Shown one piece after another: positions 36,831-46,428 of a stretch of 64,000 nt of DNA. A program made the translations under genes and the position numbers. Position 1 is the stretch's first letter. The number at the start of each line of letters is the position of its first letter. The notes below the pieces were generated by a model. That model saw nothing but the letters and a program-made list of their open reading frames with translations, had not been told where the DNA came from and did not search any database. The DNA lies in NCBI GenBank assembly GCA_036873755.1, contig JAVTVY010020566.1, positions 1-64,000 on the forward strand, in the 5' to 3' direction. The stretch comes from Hanleya hanleyi. Taxonomy: Eukaryota; Mollusca; Polyplacophora; Lepidopleurida; Hanleyidae.

Positions 36831-37605
36831 TACCCCGACAATAGGCTATGGGGTATAGGTCCATCCTGGGAATTTTTGTTTGTTTGTTTTACTATGTGTT
36901 GTTTGGTCTTGTTTTTCTCGTCTCGTCACGAAAAACATGATGGGAAGGGTGTCGAAGTGAAGCGGTGAATTTTTTTTTAAAAGTCCAGGTACCGGGTAGG
37001 TCTGTATTTAGGCCCATAGGCCTACTGGCTATGGGGGATAGGTCCATACTGTGTGGACGTTTTGCGATCTAGGTGAGCCCCTAATGGTCCCATGGCGTCG
37101 TAAGAGGTCTTATTTTGAAGCTCTCGTGGGGGAGCATCCGACTGGACTAATGCTTTGTCCGTTTTCGATATTCTCCGCATGCGCAGTTTGGTCGTAGTAT
37201 AGAAAGCAGGCATTTTGGAAGTGCTTTGGGGTGTGTTTGGGGTAGAGATGGACCACTATTGGCCCAAATGGGTCGTGGGAAGTGTCATTTTGAGGGCTGT
37301 CCATGTCATCTGTGACGTCATTGATGACGTCATCGGTAGAAGTAGTAGCGAAAGTGGACATTTTGGGGCAGTGAAGGAAGGTATTTGGGGTAGAGGTGGA
37401 CCACTATTGATCCGAATGTATCGTGGGAGGTGTCATCTTGTAGTTCCCGTTGTGCAGACCCCGATATGAGGGGTGTCCACAGCATCTGTGGCGTCATTGG
37501 TGACGTTATCAGTAGAAGTAGTAGCCAAAGTGGGCATTTTATGGCAGTGAAGGAAGGTATTTGTTGTAGAGATGGACCATCCTTGTTCCGAATGCGTCCT
37601 GTGGG
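36831..37605 (+). repeat. CRE-rich tandem units, left arm
   Basis: Two to three units of about 175 bp (37,215-37,600) contain TGGACCACTATTG, GTGGGAGGTGTCAT, GACGTCATTGATGACGTCAT and AGTAGTAGCGAAAGTGG. The 36,831-37,100 part holds GGCTATGGGGTATAGGTCC units. The right arm has more copies of both unit types. Confidence 0.7.
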
Positions 37606-37985
37606 TGTACATTATACCATATCTTTGCTGTATTATACCATATCTGTCCTGCATTATACCAAATCTGTGCTGTATTATACCATATATGTCCTGTACTATA
37701 CAATATGTATTCTGTATTATACAATATTTGTCCTCTATTATACCATATCTGTCATGCGTTATACCATATCTGTGCTGTATTATACCATATCTGTCCTGCA
37801 TTATACCAAATCTGTGCTGTATTATATCATATCTGTCCGAAATTATACCACATCTGTTCTGTATTATATCATATCTGTCCTGTACTTTACCATATCTGTC
37901 CAGTATTATACCGAATCTTTGCTGTATTATACCATATCTGTCCTGTATTATACATATGTCCTGTATTAGAAATATCTTCCCTGTA
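37606..37985 (+). repeat. 21-bp tandem array (TATACCATATCTGTCC core), left arm outer
   Basis: About 18 copies of a 21-bp unit. Because 21 is a multiple of 3, all frames can stay open, which produces apparent proteins of repeating heptads on both strands; these are artefacts. Confidence 0.9.
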
Positions 37986-38074
37986 TTTAAAAAATAAATG
38001 TTAGCTTTCCGTCCTTTAACTGCTCAGATAATGAACGGTAAACGGAATTGGCTATTGTTTTCACACTGTCCATG

Positions 38075-38380
38075 TACAGGAAATCTATCCATATGTACCC
38101 TGTCCATGTATATGTACTTTGAGCAAGTCCATGTACGAAACTTCTACGTATGCTCAGGTACATTCACTCTGCGCAAGTTCATGTACTCTCTGCATGTCCA
38201 TGTACATGTACTATGTGCCTGTACATGTAATCTGTTCATGTACATGTACTCTGTCAATATACATGTTCCTTGTCGATCTAAATGTACTCTGTGCATGTCA
38301 TTCTACATGTACTCTGTTCACGTCCATGTAGACATAATCTGTTCAAATCCATGTACATACTCTCTGTCCATGTCGCTATA
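38075..38380 (+). repeat. GTACATG-rich tandem array, left arm
   Basis: Irregular units of roughly 18-24 bp built from ATGTACTCTGT and CATGTACATGT. The inverse array is at 43,085-43,445. Confidence 0.8.
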
Positions 38381-38430
38381 TAGCTGAAATATTGCGGAAT
38401 GCAACGTTAAACCTTTTCTCTCTCTCACTG
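38366..38430 (+). mobile_element. SINE tail fragment, left arm
   Basis: GCTATATAGCTGAAATATTG with AACGTTAAACC and a CT-rich end, the same tail type as 8.65 kb. The counterpart in the right arm (43,041-43,084, inverse) means it was present before the two arms formed, or spread by conversion. Confidence 0.55.
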
Positions 38431-38612
38431 AGCATGTACTCGGTACAATGTCGCATGATGTAGACCGGTGAGAGAACAACAACAACAAGGATGACAGGTC
38501 AACCATTTTATTTTCCGCTCCAGTACATCATACCCAAGCTGGGGGAGCCGCGTTGGGTATGTTTACAATACAAGCAGCCTCTTGTCCAGTCAGAGGCCGT
38601 CCTTTGCATCTG

Positions 38613-39742
38613 TCATATTCGTTCTTGCCCGTTAGATGTATTCTCAGCTGCACTTGTCCAATCAGAAGTCGCCATTTCAGAAAGTTCCATCTTCGGCCAT
38701 GTTCGCTCTGAACCGTTTGTTCTAATCGTCATCGGGTAGGCCAGGATAACGTTGAGGCAACATATCCTCAGATAACTGTTTGCGCATTCTGAGTATCTAT
38801 CAGTGCATGGGTGAATACATTCATCCGATGGGTGGTGGATCAGCTTGGTCACGAAGATCGTGACATTGGTCACCCTCTCTACGACCCATTGGGTGTTGTG
38901 GCGCTGTTCATAGGCCCATTCCAAGACATCCAATTGGTCCACTTGGTTCAGCATCGTCTCCAGCGACGCCCGGTTAATGATGATAAACGGTTGGTCGTAC
39001 ACTTGGTTGTTACTGCTCGGGTAAAAGTATCGGAATTGGTCTGTCTCCTTATGCTGCAGCACATAACCAAACGCCAGATTGAATTTGAAGGACGTAGCTT
39101 GGTCATTGAAGATGGCTTCCACATAGCTGCGTAGACGGGCGAGGTCGTCACTCGGAAATTGTAGATATCTTGAATAGGGCGATGACGGTGGAAACAGGGC
39201 CGTATCATGGGCCAATGGCGCCGATAGATGTCACTCACTGGATGGGCGTCCTGTACGGGGTCGCTAGGAAAGTCCGCTGCATCTTCCAGAAAATGTTCGT
39301 TGTTTCCAGGCGTATGACTGGGAACAGTAATGCTAGGGACCGGCTGGCTATCTAGGCCCTTCTGAACTGTGGGTATAGGCGGGCTCTCCGTGATCGCATC
39401 ACCAGTGGCATTCGTCCCCCCGGGCTCATCTTCACTAGGTCTGACCCTCCTGGGTGCCTCTTTAGTGGGAAGTTGTCGCTCAAACCGTGGTGACGGACCA
39501 TGAATCAAACGCTGATGCCGTCTTAACCGACTGGATCGTTTGAAGAGTCGACCGCAATTGTTACATTGTACCCTCGCGCTCTCGTGGAGTGCCCTCTCAT
39601 GGCGCAGTAAAGCATCTTCCCGATTAAATGACCGTGCGCAGGTTATACAAGTATACCGTGCGCCGTTGTGGATGGAGGAGTCGTGCCGTCGCAAATCTTC
39701 TGGGCGAGTAAATGGCTTCAGGCAGGTCGAACAAGAGAACAT
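38613..39742 (-). pseudogene. C2H2 zinc-finger mobile-element gene, left arm (frame-broken)
   Basis: The start ATG at 39,742 opens a frame with three adjacent C2H2 fingers (first Cys at about residue 4; spacing C-x2-C-x12-H-x4-H), then a basic, proline-rich linker and a segment ending HRHRPIQDIYNF. At about 39,150-39,160 the frame changes; the second frame carries a conserved-looking domain with SYVEAIFNDQATSFKFNLAFG, RYFYPSSNN, VLEWAYEQR and VTNVTIFVTKL motifs and stops at 38,613. I recall this finger-plus-domain order at the N-terminus of large polymerase-type mobile-element proteins in cnidarians and molluscs; no database check was possible. Only this N-terminal part is present, so the gene is truncated as well as broken. 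The right-arm copy breaks at the same point. Confidence 0.6.
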
Positions 39743-39788
39743 GTCGGCTGCGTATCAGAAAATGCTGAACATTCCCACCTGCCGCCAC

Positions 39789-39795
39789 TTTTATA
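39789..39795 (-). promoter_or_regulatory. TATA box of left-arm zinc-finger gene
   Basis: TATAAAA on the minus strand, about 47 bp upstream of the ATG; it is conserved in position and context in the right arm (41,722-41,728). Confidence 0.6.
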
Positions 39796-40002
39796 AGCCC
39801 ACAACTCACAAGAACTCTCTCCTACGTTGTTCTTCCCACCAATCAGCGCATCGCTGTCCTGTAGACTCGGGTTCGCACTTGTCACATGTCTAGCTCTATA
39901 TACCATAGAGATATGCGGGCTGTGGAAGTAACCAATCAGCGCCGCCGTAAGGCATTCACGACGTACACACCGTAACAGGTAAAAACTTGTTACAAAATGT
40001 AG

Positions 40003-40345
40003 TATACCATATCTGTCCACCAGAATTATACCATATCTGGGTTGTATTATACCATATCTGTCCTGTGTTATACAATATCTGTCCTGTATTGTACCATATA
40101 TGTCCTGTGTTATTCAATATATGTTCTGTGTTATACCAAATCTGTGTTGTATTATACAGTATCTCTCCTGTACTATACCAAATCTGTGCTGTATTATACC
40201 ATATCTGTCCTGTATTGTGCCATATGTCCTGCGTTATACAATATGTGTCCTCTATTATACCATATCTGTCCTGTATTATACCATATCTGTGCTGTATTAT
40301 ACCATATCTGTCCTGTGTTTACAATATTTGTCATGTATTCTACGA
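40003..40345 (+). repeat. 21-bp tandem array, left arm inner
   Basis: Same unit as 37.6 kb, about 16 copies. It lies upstream of the zinc-finger gene in reverse orientation to it. Confidence 0.9.
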
Positions 40346-40387
40346 TGATGAAGGATAGGTGTTCATTCCTATATATACAGACACGTC

Positions 40388-40450
40388 CTCTACCACCACC
40401 ACCACCACCACCGAGCGTTGACACACGTCAACGCCCGGTGGTGGTGGTAG
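40388..40450. repeat. CCACCACC hairpin, left arm
   Basis: A stem of CTACCACCACCACC with its inverse, and an inner stem GCGTTGAC/GTCAACGC, loop ACAC. The right-arm counterpart is at 40,878-40,945 with more GGT repeats. Confidence 0.75.
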
Positions 40451-40645
40451 TTATCGTAGGGCGGAGCTCGGCGATTTTACATCCGGGACCTTGTAAACAT
40501 CCGGGTTTCCCAGTGGGTTTTTTTCCCGCCGTTCCATCGTCTTCCATCCGGGTACTGCGCTTTTACACCCGGGCAGTGTGGAACATCCGGGTTTTCCATG
40601 CTTACTCTCACGTGACCGGAACCGGAAGTTGTCACAAGACAGGTG

Positions 40646-40684
40646 GCGCCCCGATATTAACCTACCACTTTTGACAGGAGGCCT
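40646..40684. other. Centre of the 9.4-kb palindrome
   Basis: The arms end in the mutually inverse GACAGGTG (to 40,645) and CACCTGTC (from 40,685), leaving a 39-bp asymmetric spacer. The adjoining 60 bp of arms (CACGTGACCGGAACCGGAAG) are almost perfectly paired. Confidence 0.85.
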
Positions 40685-40990
40685 CACCTGTCTTGCGACA
40701 ACTTCCGGTTCCGGTCACGTGAGAGTAAACATGGAAAAACCCGGATGTTCCACAGTGCCCGGATGTAAAACCGCAGTACCCGGATGAAAAACGAAGAAAC
40801 GACTAGAAAACCCAGTGGGAAACCCGGATGTTGACAAGGTCCCGGATATAAAATCGCCGAGCTCCGCCCCACGGGAACTACCACCACCACCGGGAGTTGA
40901 CGGGCGTCAACGCTCGGTGGTGGTGGTGGTGGTGGTGGTGGAGGTGTCTGTACATATAGGAATGAACACGTGTCCCTCATCATCATGTAA

Positions 40991-41240
40991 TTACAAGCGT
41001 CTAGTCCGTCATTCATAATCCAGCCGTCGTCCATTAGAGAATATCCGCGTCCATAATCCAAAGACCTATTCCATTTTCCACATAACAGTATTAGCACCAA
41101 ATTCAAAAAGACAATCATAGTATACATAAACATAGGCTTGTTTCCTGCAAGACAGAAGCGGTCAACAGTTTTCAATGATGCCGGCAAGACATCATGATGT
41201 TCCAAAATATCAAATCCGTATCGCTGATCAGTATTCTTAT
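40991..41240 (-). mobile_element. 5'-truncated retroelement tail inside the right arm
   Basis: Minus-strand text from AATAAGAATACTGATCAGCG to CTTGTAA matches 16.7-16.98 kb and the host retroelement flanking the big element. It is absent from the equivalent place in the left arm (about 40,345-40,360), so it entered after the arms formed. It ends at the same 3' nucleotide as the other copies. Confidence 0.7.
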
Positions 41241-41261
41241 TCATAACAAATATTGTAAACA

Positions 41262-41563
41262 CAGGACAGATATGGTATAATACAGCACAGATATGGTACA
41301 ATACAGGACAGATATGGTATAGTAGAGGACATACATTGTATAACACAGGACATATGGTACAATACAAGACAGATATGGTATAATACAGCACAGATTTGGT
41401 ATAATACAGGACAGATACTGTATAATACAGCAAAGATTTGGTATAATACAGAACATATATTGAATAATACAGGACATATATGGTACAATACAGGACAGAT
41501 ATTGTATAACACAGGACAGATATTGTATAACCCAGGACAGATATGGTATAATACAACACAAGT
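41262..41563 (-). repeat. 21-bp tandem array, right arm inner
   Basis: Inverse of the 40.0-40.35 kb array. The 291-codon minus-strand frame spanning 40,684-41,559 joins this array, the retroelement fragment and the hairpin and is not a gene. Confidence 0.9.
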
Positions 41564-41721
41564 TTTTACATGTTACGGTGTGATTGGTTACTTCCACAGC
41601 CCGCATATCTCTATGGTGTATAGAGCTAGACATGTGACAAGTGCGAACCCGAGAGTACAGGACAGCGATGCGCTGATTGGTGGGAAGAACAACGTAGGAG
41701 AGTTCTTGTGAGCTGTGGGCT

Positions 41722-41728
41722 TATAAAA
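41722..41728 (+). promoter_or_regulatory. TATA box of right-arm zinc-finger gene
   Basis: TATAAAA 47 bp before the ATG at 41,775. An inverted CCAAT (GATTGGTGGG) sits about 50 bp further upstream in both arms. Confidence 0.6.
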
Positions 41729-41774
41729 GTGGCGGTAGGTGGGAATGTTCAGCAGTTTCTGATACGCAGCCGAC

Positions 41775-42696
41775 ATGTTCTCTTGTTCGACCTGCCGGAA
41801 GCCATTTACTCGCTCAGACGGTTTGCGACGGCACGAGTCCTCCATCCACAACGGCGCACGGTATACTTGTATAACCTGCGCACGGTCATTTAATCGGGAA
41901 GATGCTTTACTGCGACATGAGAGGGCACTCCTCGAGAGCGCGATGGTACAATGTAACGATTGCGGTCGACTCTTCAAACGATCCAGTCGGTTAAGACGCC
42001 ATCAGCGTTTGATTCATGGTCCGTCACCACGGTATGAGCGACAACTTCCCACTAAAGAGGCACCCAGGAGGGTCAGACCTAGTGAAGATTATCCCTGGGA
42101 GACAAATGCCACTGGTCATGCGATCACGGAGAGCCCGCCTATACCCACAGTTCAGAAGGGCCTAGATATCCAGCCGGTCCCTAGCATTACTGTTCCCAGT
42201 CATACGCCTGAAAACAACGAACATTTTCTCGAAGATGCAGTGGATGTTCCTAGCGATCTCGTACAGGACACCCATCCAGTGAGTGACATATATCGGCGCC
42301 ATTGGCCCATGATGCGGCACTGTTTCCACCGTCATCGCCCTATTCAAGATATCTACAATTTCGATTGACCGACCTCGCCCGTCTACGCAGCTACGTGGAA
42401 GCCATCTTCAATGACCAAGCTACGTCCTTCAAATTCAATCTGGCGTGTGGTTATGTGCTGCAGCATAAGGAGACAGACCAAGTCCGATACTTTTACCTGA
42501 GCAGTAAAAACAAGTCTACGACCAACCGTTCACCATCATTAACCGGGCGTCGCTGGAGACGATGCTGGACCAAGTGGACCAATTGAATGTCTTGGAATGG
42601 GCCTATGAACAGCGCCCCAAAACCCAACGGGTCGAAGAGAGGGTGACCAATGTCACGTTCTTCGTGACCAGGCTGACCCACCACGCCATCGGATGA
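41775..42696 (+). pseudogene. C2H2 zinc-finger mobile-element gene, right arm (frame-broken)
   Basis: Inverse counterpart of the left-arm gene. Three C2H2 fingers begin at the ATG, followed by the linker and HRHRPIQDIYNF, then a stop at 42,366-42,368 in the first frame. The second frame (the AIFNDQATSFKFNL motif) is open to about 42,500, after which the recognisable VLEWAYEQR and VTNVTFFVTRL motifs lie in yet another frame, ending at 42,696. The first break coincides with the left-arm break; the second is unique to this arm. The product would be a nuclear DNA-binding protein if expressed; as it stands only the finger region can be made intact. Confidence 0.6.
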
Positions 42697-43034
42697 ATGT
42701 ATTCACCCATGCACTGATAGATACTCAGAATGCGCAAACAGTTATCTGAGGATATGTTGCCTCAACGTTATCCTGGCCTACCCGATGACGATTAGAACAA
42801 ACGGTTCAGAGCGAACATGCCCGAAGATGGAACTTTCTGAAATGGCGACTTCTGATTGGACAAGAACAGATGAGAATGCATCTAACGGACAAGAACGAAT
42901 ATGACAGATGTAAAGGACGGCCTCTGATTGGACAAGAGGCTACTTGTATTGTAAACATACACAACACCCCCCCCCCCCAGCTTGGGTATGATGTACCGGA
43001 GGGGATAATAAAATGATTGACCTGTCATCCTTGT
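42697..43034. other. Right-arm spacer with C run
   Basis: Inverse of about 38,430-38,800 with small deletions. A run of C's at about 42,966-42,978 is not matched in length by the left arm. No gene. Confidence 0.6.
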
Positions 43035-43040
43035 TGTTGA

Positions 43041-43445
43041 AAAGGTTTAACGTTGCATTCCGCAATATTTCAGCTATATAGCGACATGGACAGAGAGTAT
43101 GTACATGGATTTGAACAGAGTATGTCTACATGGACGTGAACAGAGTACATGTAGAATGACATGCACAGAGTACATTTAGATGGACAAGGGACATGTATAT
43201 TGACAGAGTACATGTACATGAACAGATTACATGTACAGGCAAATAGTACATGTACAGGCACATAGTACATGTGCATGGATATGCACAGAATACATGAACA
43301 TGCACAGAGTACATGGACATGCAGAGAGTACATGAACTTGCGCAGAGTGAATGTACATTAGCATACGCAGACGTTTTGTACATGGACATGCTCAAATTAC
43401 ATGTACATGGACAGGTTACATATGGATAGATTACCTGTACACGGA
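43041..43445 (-). repeat. SINE tail and GTACATG-rich array, right arm
   Basis: Inverse of 38,075-38,430. The SINE tail is at 43,041-43,084, the array follows. Confidence 0.8.
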
Positions 43446-43539
43446 CAGTGTAAAAACAATAGCCAATTCCGTTTTACTGTCCATTATCTGAGCAGTTAAA
43501 GGACGGAAAGCTAACATTTATTTCTTAAATACAGGAAAG

Positions 43540-43805
43540 ATATTTCTAATACAGGACACATATGGTATAATACAGCACAGATTCGGTATAATACTGGACA
43601 GATATGGTAAAATACTGGACAGATATGGTATAATACAGCACAGATGTGGTATAATGCAGGACAGATATGGTATAATACAGCACAGATATGGTATAATACA
43701 GAACATATATTGTACAGTACAGGACATATATGGTAGAATACAGGACAGATATGGTATAATACAGCACAGATGTGGTATAATGCAGGACAGATATGGTATA
43801 ATAAA
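43540..43805 (-). repeat. 21-bp tandem array, right arm outer
   Basis: Inverse of 37.6-38.0 kb but with fewer units (about 12 against 18). Confidence 0.9.
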
Positions 43806-44540
43806 CAATGGATGGTCCATCTCTACACCAAATACCTTCCTTCACTGCCAGAAAATGTCCACTTTGGCTATTACTCCTACTGATGACGTCATCAGTGACG
43901 TAACAGATGACGTGGACAGCCCTCAAATCGTGGTCCACACCCCGAGAGCTACAACATGACACCTCCCACGACACATTCGTATCAATAGTGGTCCATCTCT
44001 ACCCAAAATACCTTCCTTCAGTGCTCCAAAATGCCCACTTTCGCTACTACTCGTACTGATGACGTCACCAATGACGTCACAAATGCTGTGGACATCCCTC
44101 ATATCGGGGTCTGCACCACCGAAACTACAAGATGACACCTCCCACGATACAATCGGACCAATAGTGGTCCATCTCTACTCCAAATACCTTCCTTCACTGC
44201 CCCTAAATGTCCATTTTCGCTACTACTCCTACTGATGACGTCATCAATGACGCCACAGATGACAGGGACAGACCTAAGAATGACACCTCCCTCCACACAT
44301 TCGGACCAATAGTGGTCCATCTCTACCGCAAACACACACCCATTCACCCCCCAAAATGACCACTTTACTTACTACACCCAACTGCGCATGCGCAGATTGT
44401 CGCGACTTGCAATAAAAAATACGCCATTCTGACTCTACCCCAGAAAAGCTTCACTTTGACACTTCCTACGACCCATTTGGACCAATAGGGGCCATCCCTA
44501 CCCCAAACACACCCCCACGCACCTCCAGAATGCCTGCTTT
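43806..44540 (-). repeat. CRE-rich tandem units, right arm
   Basis: Four to five units of about 175 bp, each with AATAGTGGTCCATCTCTACC, CACTTTCGCTACTACT and TGATGACGTCATCAATGACG-like text. Tandem CRE-type octamers occur at about 43,882, 44,058 and 44,235. NRF1-like TGCGCATGCGCA sites lie at about 44,386 and 44,557. Confidence 0.75.
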
Positions 44541-44689
44541 CTATAATACGACCAGACTGCGCATGCGCAAAATATTGACAAAGGACGATACATTAGCCGA
44601 ATCGGATGCTCCTCCACGAGAGCTTCAAAATAAGACCTCATACGACACCATGGGACCATTAGGGGCTCACCTAGACCCCAACACGTCCA

Positions 44690-45385
44690 CTCAGTATGGA
44701 CCTATCCCCCATAGCCAGTAGGCCTATGGGCCTATATACAGACCTACCCGGTACCTGGGCTTTTTTTTTTTAAAAATCACCGCTTCACTTCCCATCATGT
44801 TTTTCCTGGCGAGACGTGAAAAACAAGACCAAACAACCCATAGTAAAACCCCTAAAAAAATCCCAGGATGGACCTATACCCCATAGCGAGTATGGGGCTA
44901 TATGGCCCTACCCAGGCCTCGGTGAACTTTTCAAAAAATATCACCGCTTCACTTCGAGACCCTTCCCATCATGTTTTTCATGGCGAGACGTGAAAAACAA
45001 TACCAAACAACCCATCGTACTACCCACAAAAAATTCCCAGGATGGACCTATCCCCCCATAGCCAGTATGGGGCTATATGGGCCTACCCAGGCCTCGGTGA
45101 ACTTTTCAAAAAAATTTACCGCTTCACTTCGAAACCCTTCCCAATGTGTTTTTCGTGGCGAGACGTGAAAAACGAGACCAAACAACCCATAGTAAAACCC
45201 ACAAAAAAATTCCCAGTATGGACCTATCCCCCCATAGCCAGTGTGGGGCTATATGGGCCTACCCAGGCCTCCGTGAACTTTTCGAAAAATTTCACCACTT
45301 AGCTCCGGGACCCTTCCCATCGTGTTTTGTTTGAAAAACAAGACCAAACAACCCATAGTAAATTCCACAAAAAAATGCTTTTTAT
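44690..45385 (-). repeat. 174-bp tandem repeat, four units, right arm only expanded
   Basis: CCCATCATGTTTTTC recurs at about 44,792, 44,966, 45,141 and 45,316 with CATAGCCAGTATGGGGCTAT-like text between. The left arm has about one and a half units (36,840-37,060), so the arms differ in copy number. Confidence 0.8.
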
Positions 45386-45797
45386 ATTTTTTTCTGGAAA
45401 AACTTTTACATGCACCCACCGAAGACTGGATGGCCCCGGAGGAACGCTTCACTTTGGCAACTCACTCGACCCAATCGGTCCACGGGGGGCCCACTTCGGT
45501 CCCAAAACGTCTATTCCCATACTCTTTCTAGGCATTCCCCGTATACATTAACATTGGAAGTCACTTGGTTGACATGGGTCTACTTTCTGTCCACGGAAGT
45601 GACCGCATCGCCGCCAGACTGCATCACCGCGGAGGAATACATGCCCCAAAGGTCACGCCCGATTCACGCAGACCGGAAGTGATGTCATACTTTCGCAGAA
45701 CACACCTCCACAAACCTCCTGCGCACGCCGCAAAATTGCCACAATCGCGCATGCGCAGTGTGACGAATATTACTTTAAATAGCCTTTATATACTACT
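45370..45797 (-). repeat. Right terminal inverted repeat of the palindromic element
   Basis: Inverse of 36,417-36,830, including the terminal TATA-like box and the NRF1-like site (45,746-45,757). Confidence 0.85.
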
Positions 45798-45922
45798 TTG
45801 GTGGTATAGCCCTGTTTTATAAGTTTCTGCAATAATGTTTCGTGCCGCTGATTAAAATCGTCACATTTAACAACAGGATCTAGAAAATGCTACTAGGCGA
45901 GCTATGTATACGCCATATGCAG
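45798..45922 (-). pseudogene. Retroelement tail, other half of the interrupted copy
   Basis: On the minus strand this encodes the YGVYIARL-type segment down to the KQGYTTK segment of the reverse-transcriptase tail, and stops where the element begins. It starts with the duplicated TTGGTG. The frame contains an indel near 45,880. Confidence 0.7.
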
Positions 45923-46140
45923 TACATGCCGTACATCACGAGAGTACCCACATAGCATATTATCCAGGTTACCCATCCAAGTATTGACAGGGGTAAACAC
46001 AATAATGGTCTAGGTGGGTTATACCTGTGGTCATTTTCGGTTTGAGGTCACTCATGTGGCTGGCAAGTGGATGCGAAGATTGCTGAGAAACTCTGAAAAA
46101 ACGGACTTGACAGCGGATCATCATAACCATGATAATAAGC

Positions 46141-46222
46141 GTGTGCCAGGATTGTCGTCCGGTGTCAGTTTTAAGTGCTGGTCCACATTTGTGGGGCGTA
46201 GGTTCGAATCTGACACCTCACA
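46141..46222 (+). tRNA. Degenerate tRNA-Leu(UAA)-like sequence
   Basis: The 3' half folds well: stem TCAGT/GCTGG around a TTTAAGT loop (anticodon TAA), long variable arm CCACATTTGTGG, and T-arm with an intact GGTTCGAATC B box. The total of 82 nt suits tRNA-Leu. The D-arm and the acceptor stem do not pair properly (about 4 of 7), so I regard it as a pseudogene or a SINE head. Confidence 0.35.
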
Positions 46223-46311
46223 CTGACGATTTTGTTGTACTGCAACATGTGAAACTAATGAACATATCCACCACTATATATGGATAAATTTTGACCATGA
46301 TAGGCAGCTTT

Positions 46312-46428
46312 GTCAGGATGGCCGTGTGGTCCAAGGCGTCAGTCTCAAGATCCATGCTATTTCCTTCACTGAAGGTATTGTTATACTGGTCTGCACATGC
46401 GGTTATGGGTTCTAATCCCACTCCTGAC
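46312..46428 (+). tRNA. tRNA-Leu(CAA)-like gene with intron, 3' end hit by insertion
   Basis: The acceptor stem GTCAGGA/TCCTGAC pairs 7 of 7. The D-arm GCC..GGC and A-box-like TGGCCGTGTGG are present. Anticodon stem TCAGT/ACTGG closes around CTCAAGA with anticodon CAA at 46,346-46,348. A 34-nt intron (about 46,350-46,383) sits after position 37, where eukaryotic tRNA-Leu(CAA) genes are known to carry one. The class II variable arm CTGC/GCGG is present. T-stem ATGGG/CCCAC has one A-C mismatch and the B box reads GGTTCTAATCC instead of GGTTCGAATCC, so promoter strength may be reduced. The base after the acceptor is now T instead of the A found after the second target copy (47,009). Gene or recent pseudogene. 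Confidence 0.6.

Larger units (their letters stand above)
36417..45797. mobile_element. 9,381-bp palindromic Polinton/Maverick-like element
   Basis: The ends are AGTACTATATAAAGGC and the inverse of AGTAGTATATAAAGGC. The duplicated target TTGGTG lies at 36,411-36,416 and 45,798-45,803. The left arm (to 40,645) and right arm (from 40,685) are inverted copies along nearly their full length, separated by a 39-bp spacer. Each arm carries, from the end inwards: TIR, short repeats, CRE-rich tandem repeats, a 21-bp array, a GTACATG-rich array, a SINE tail, a C2H2 gene with TATA box, a second 21-bp array and a CCACCACC hairpin. A 6-bp duplication and AG..CT termini are known Polinton/Maverick traits; capsid, integrase and intact polymerase genes are all missing, so the class assignment is inference. 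Confidence 0.7.

Noticed and set aside
37430..38004. Overlapping frames of 99-179 codons rich in YYTISVL-like heptads
   Set aside because: Pure products of the 21-bp tandem repeat, open in several frames on both strands.
40684..41559. 291-codon minus-strand frame
   Set aside because: It fuses a 21-bp array, a retroelement fragment and a GGT-rich hairpin; no domain and no conserved counterpart in the other arm.
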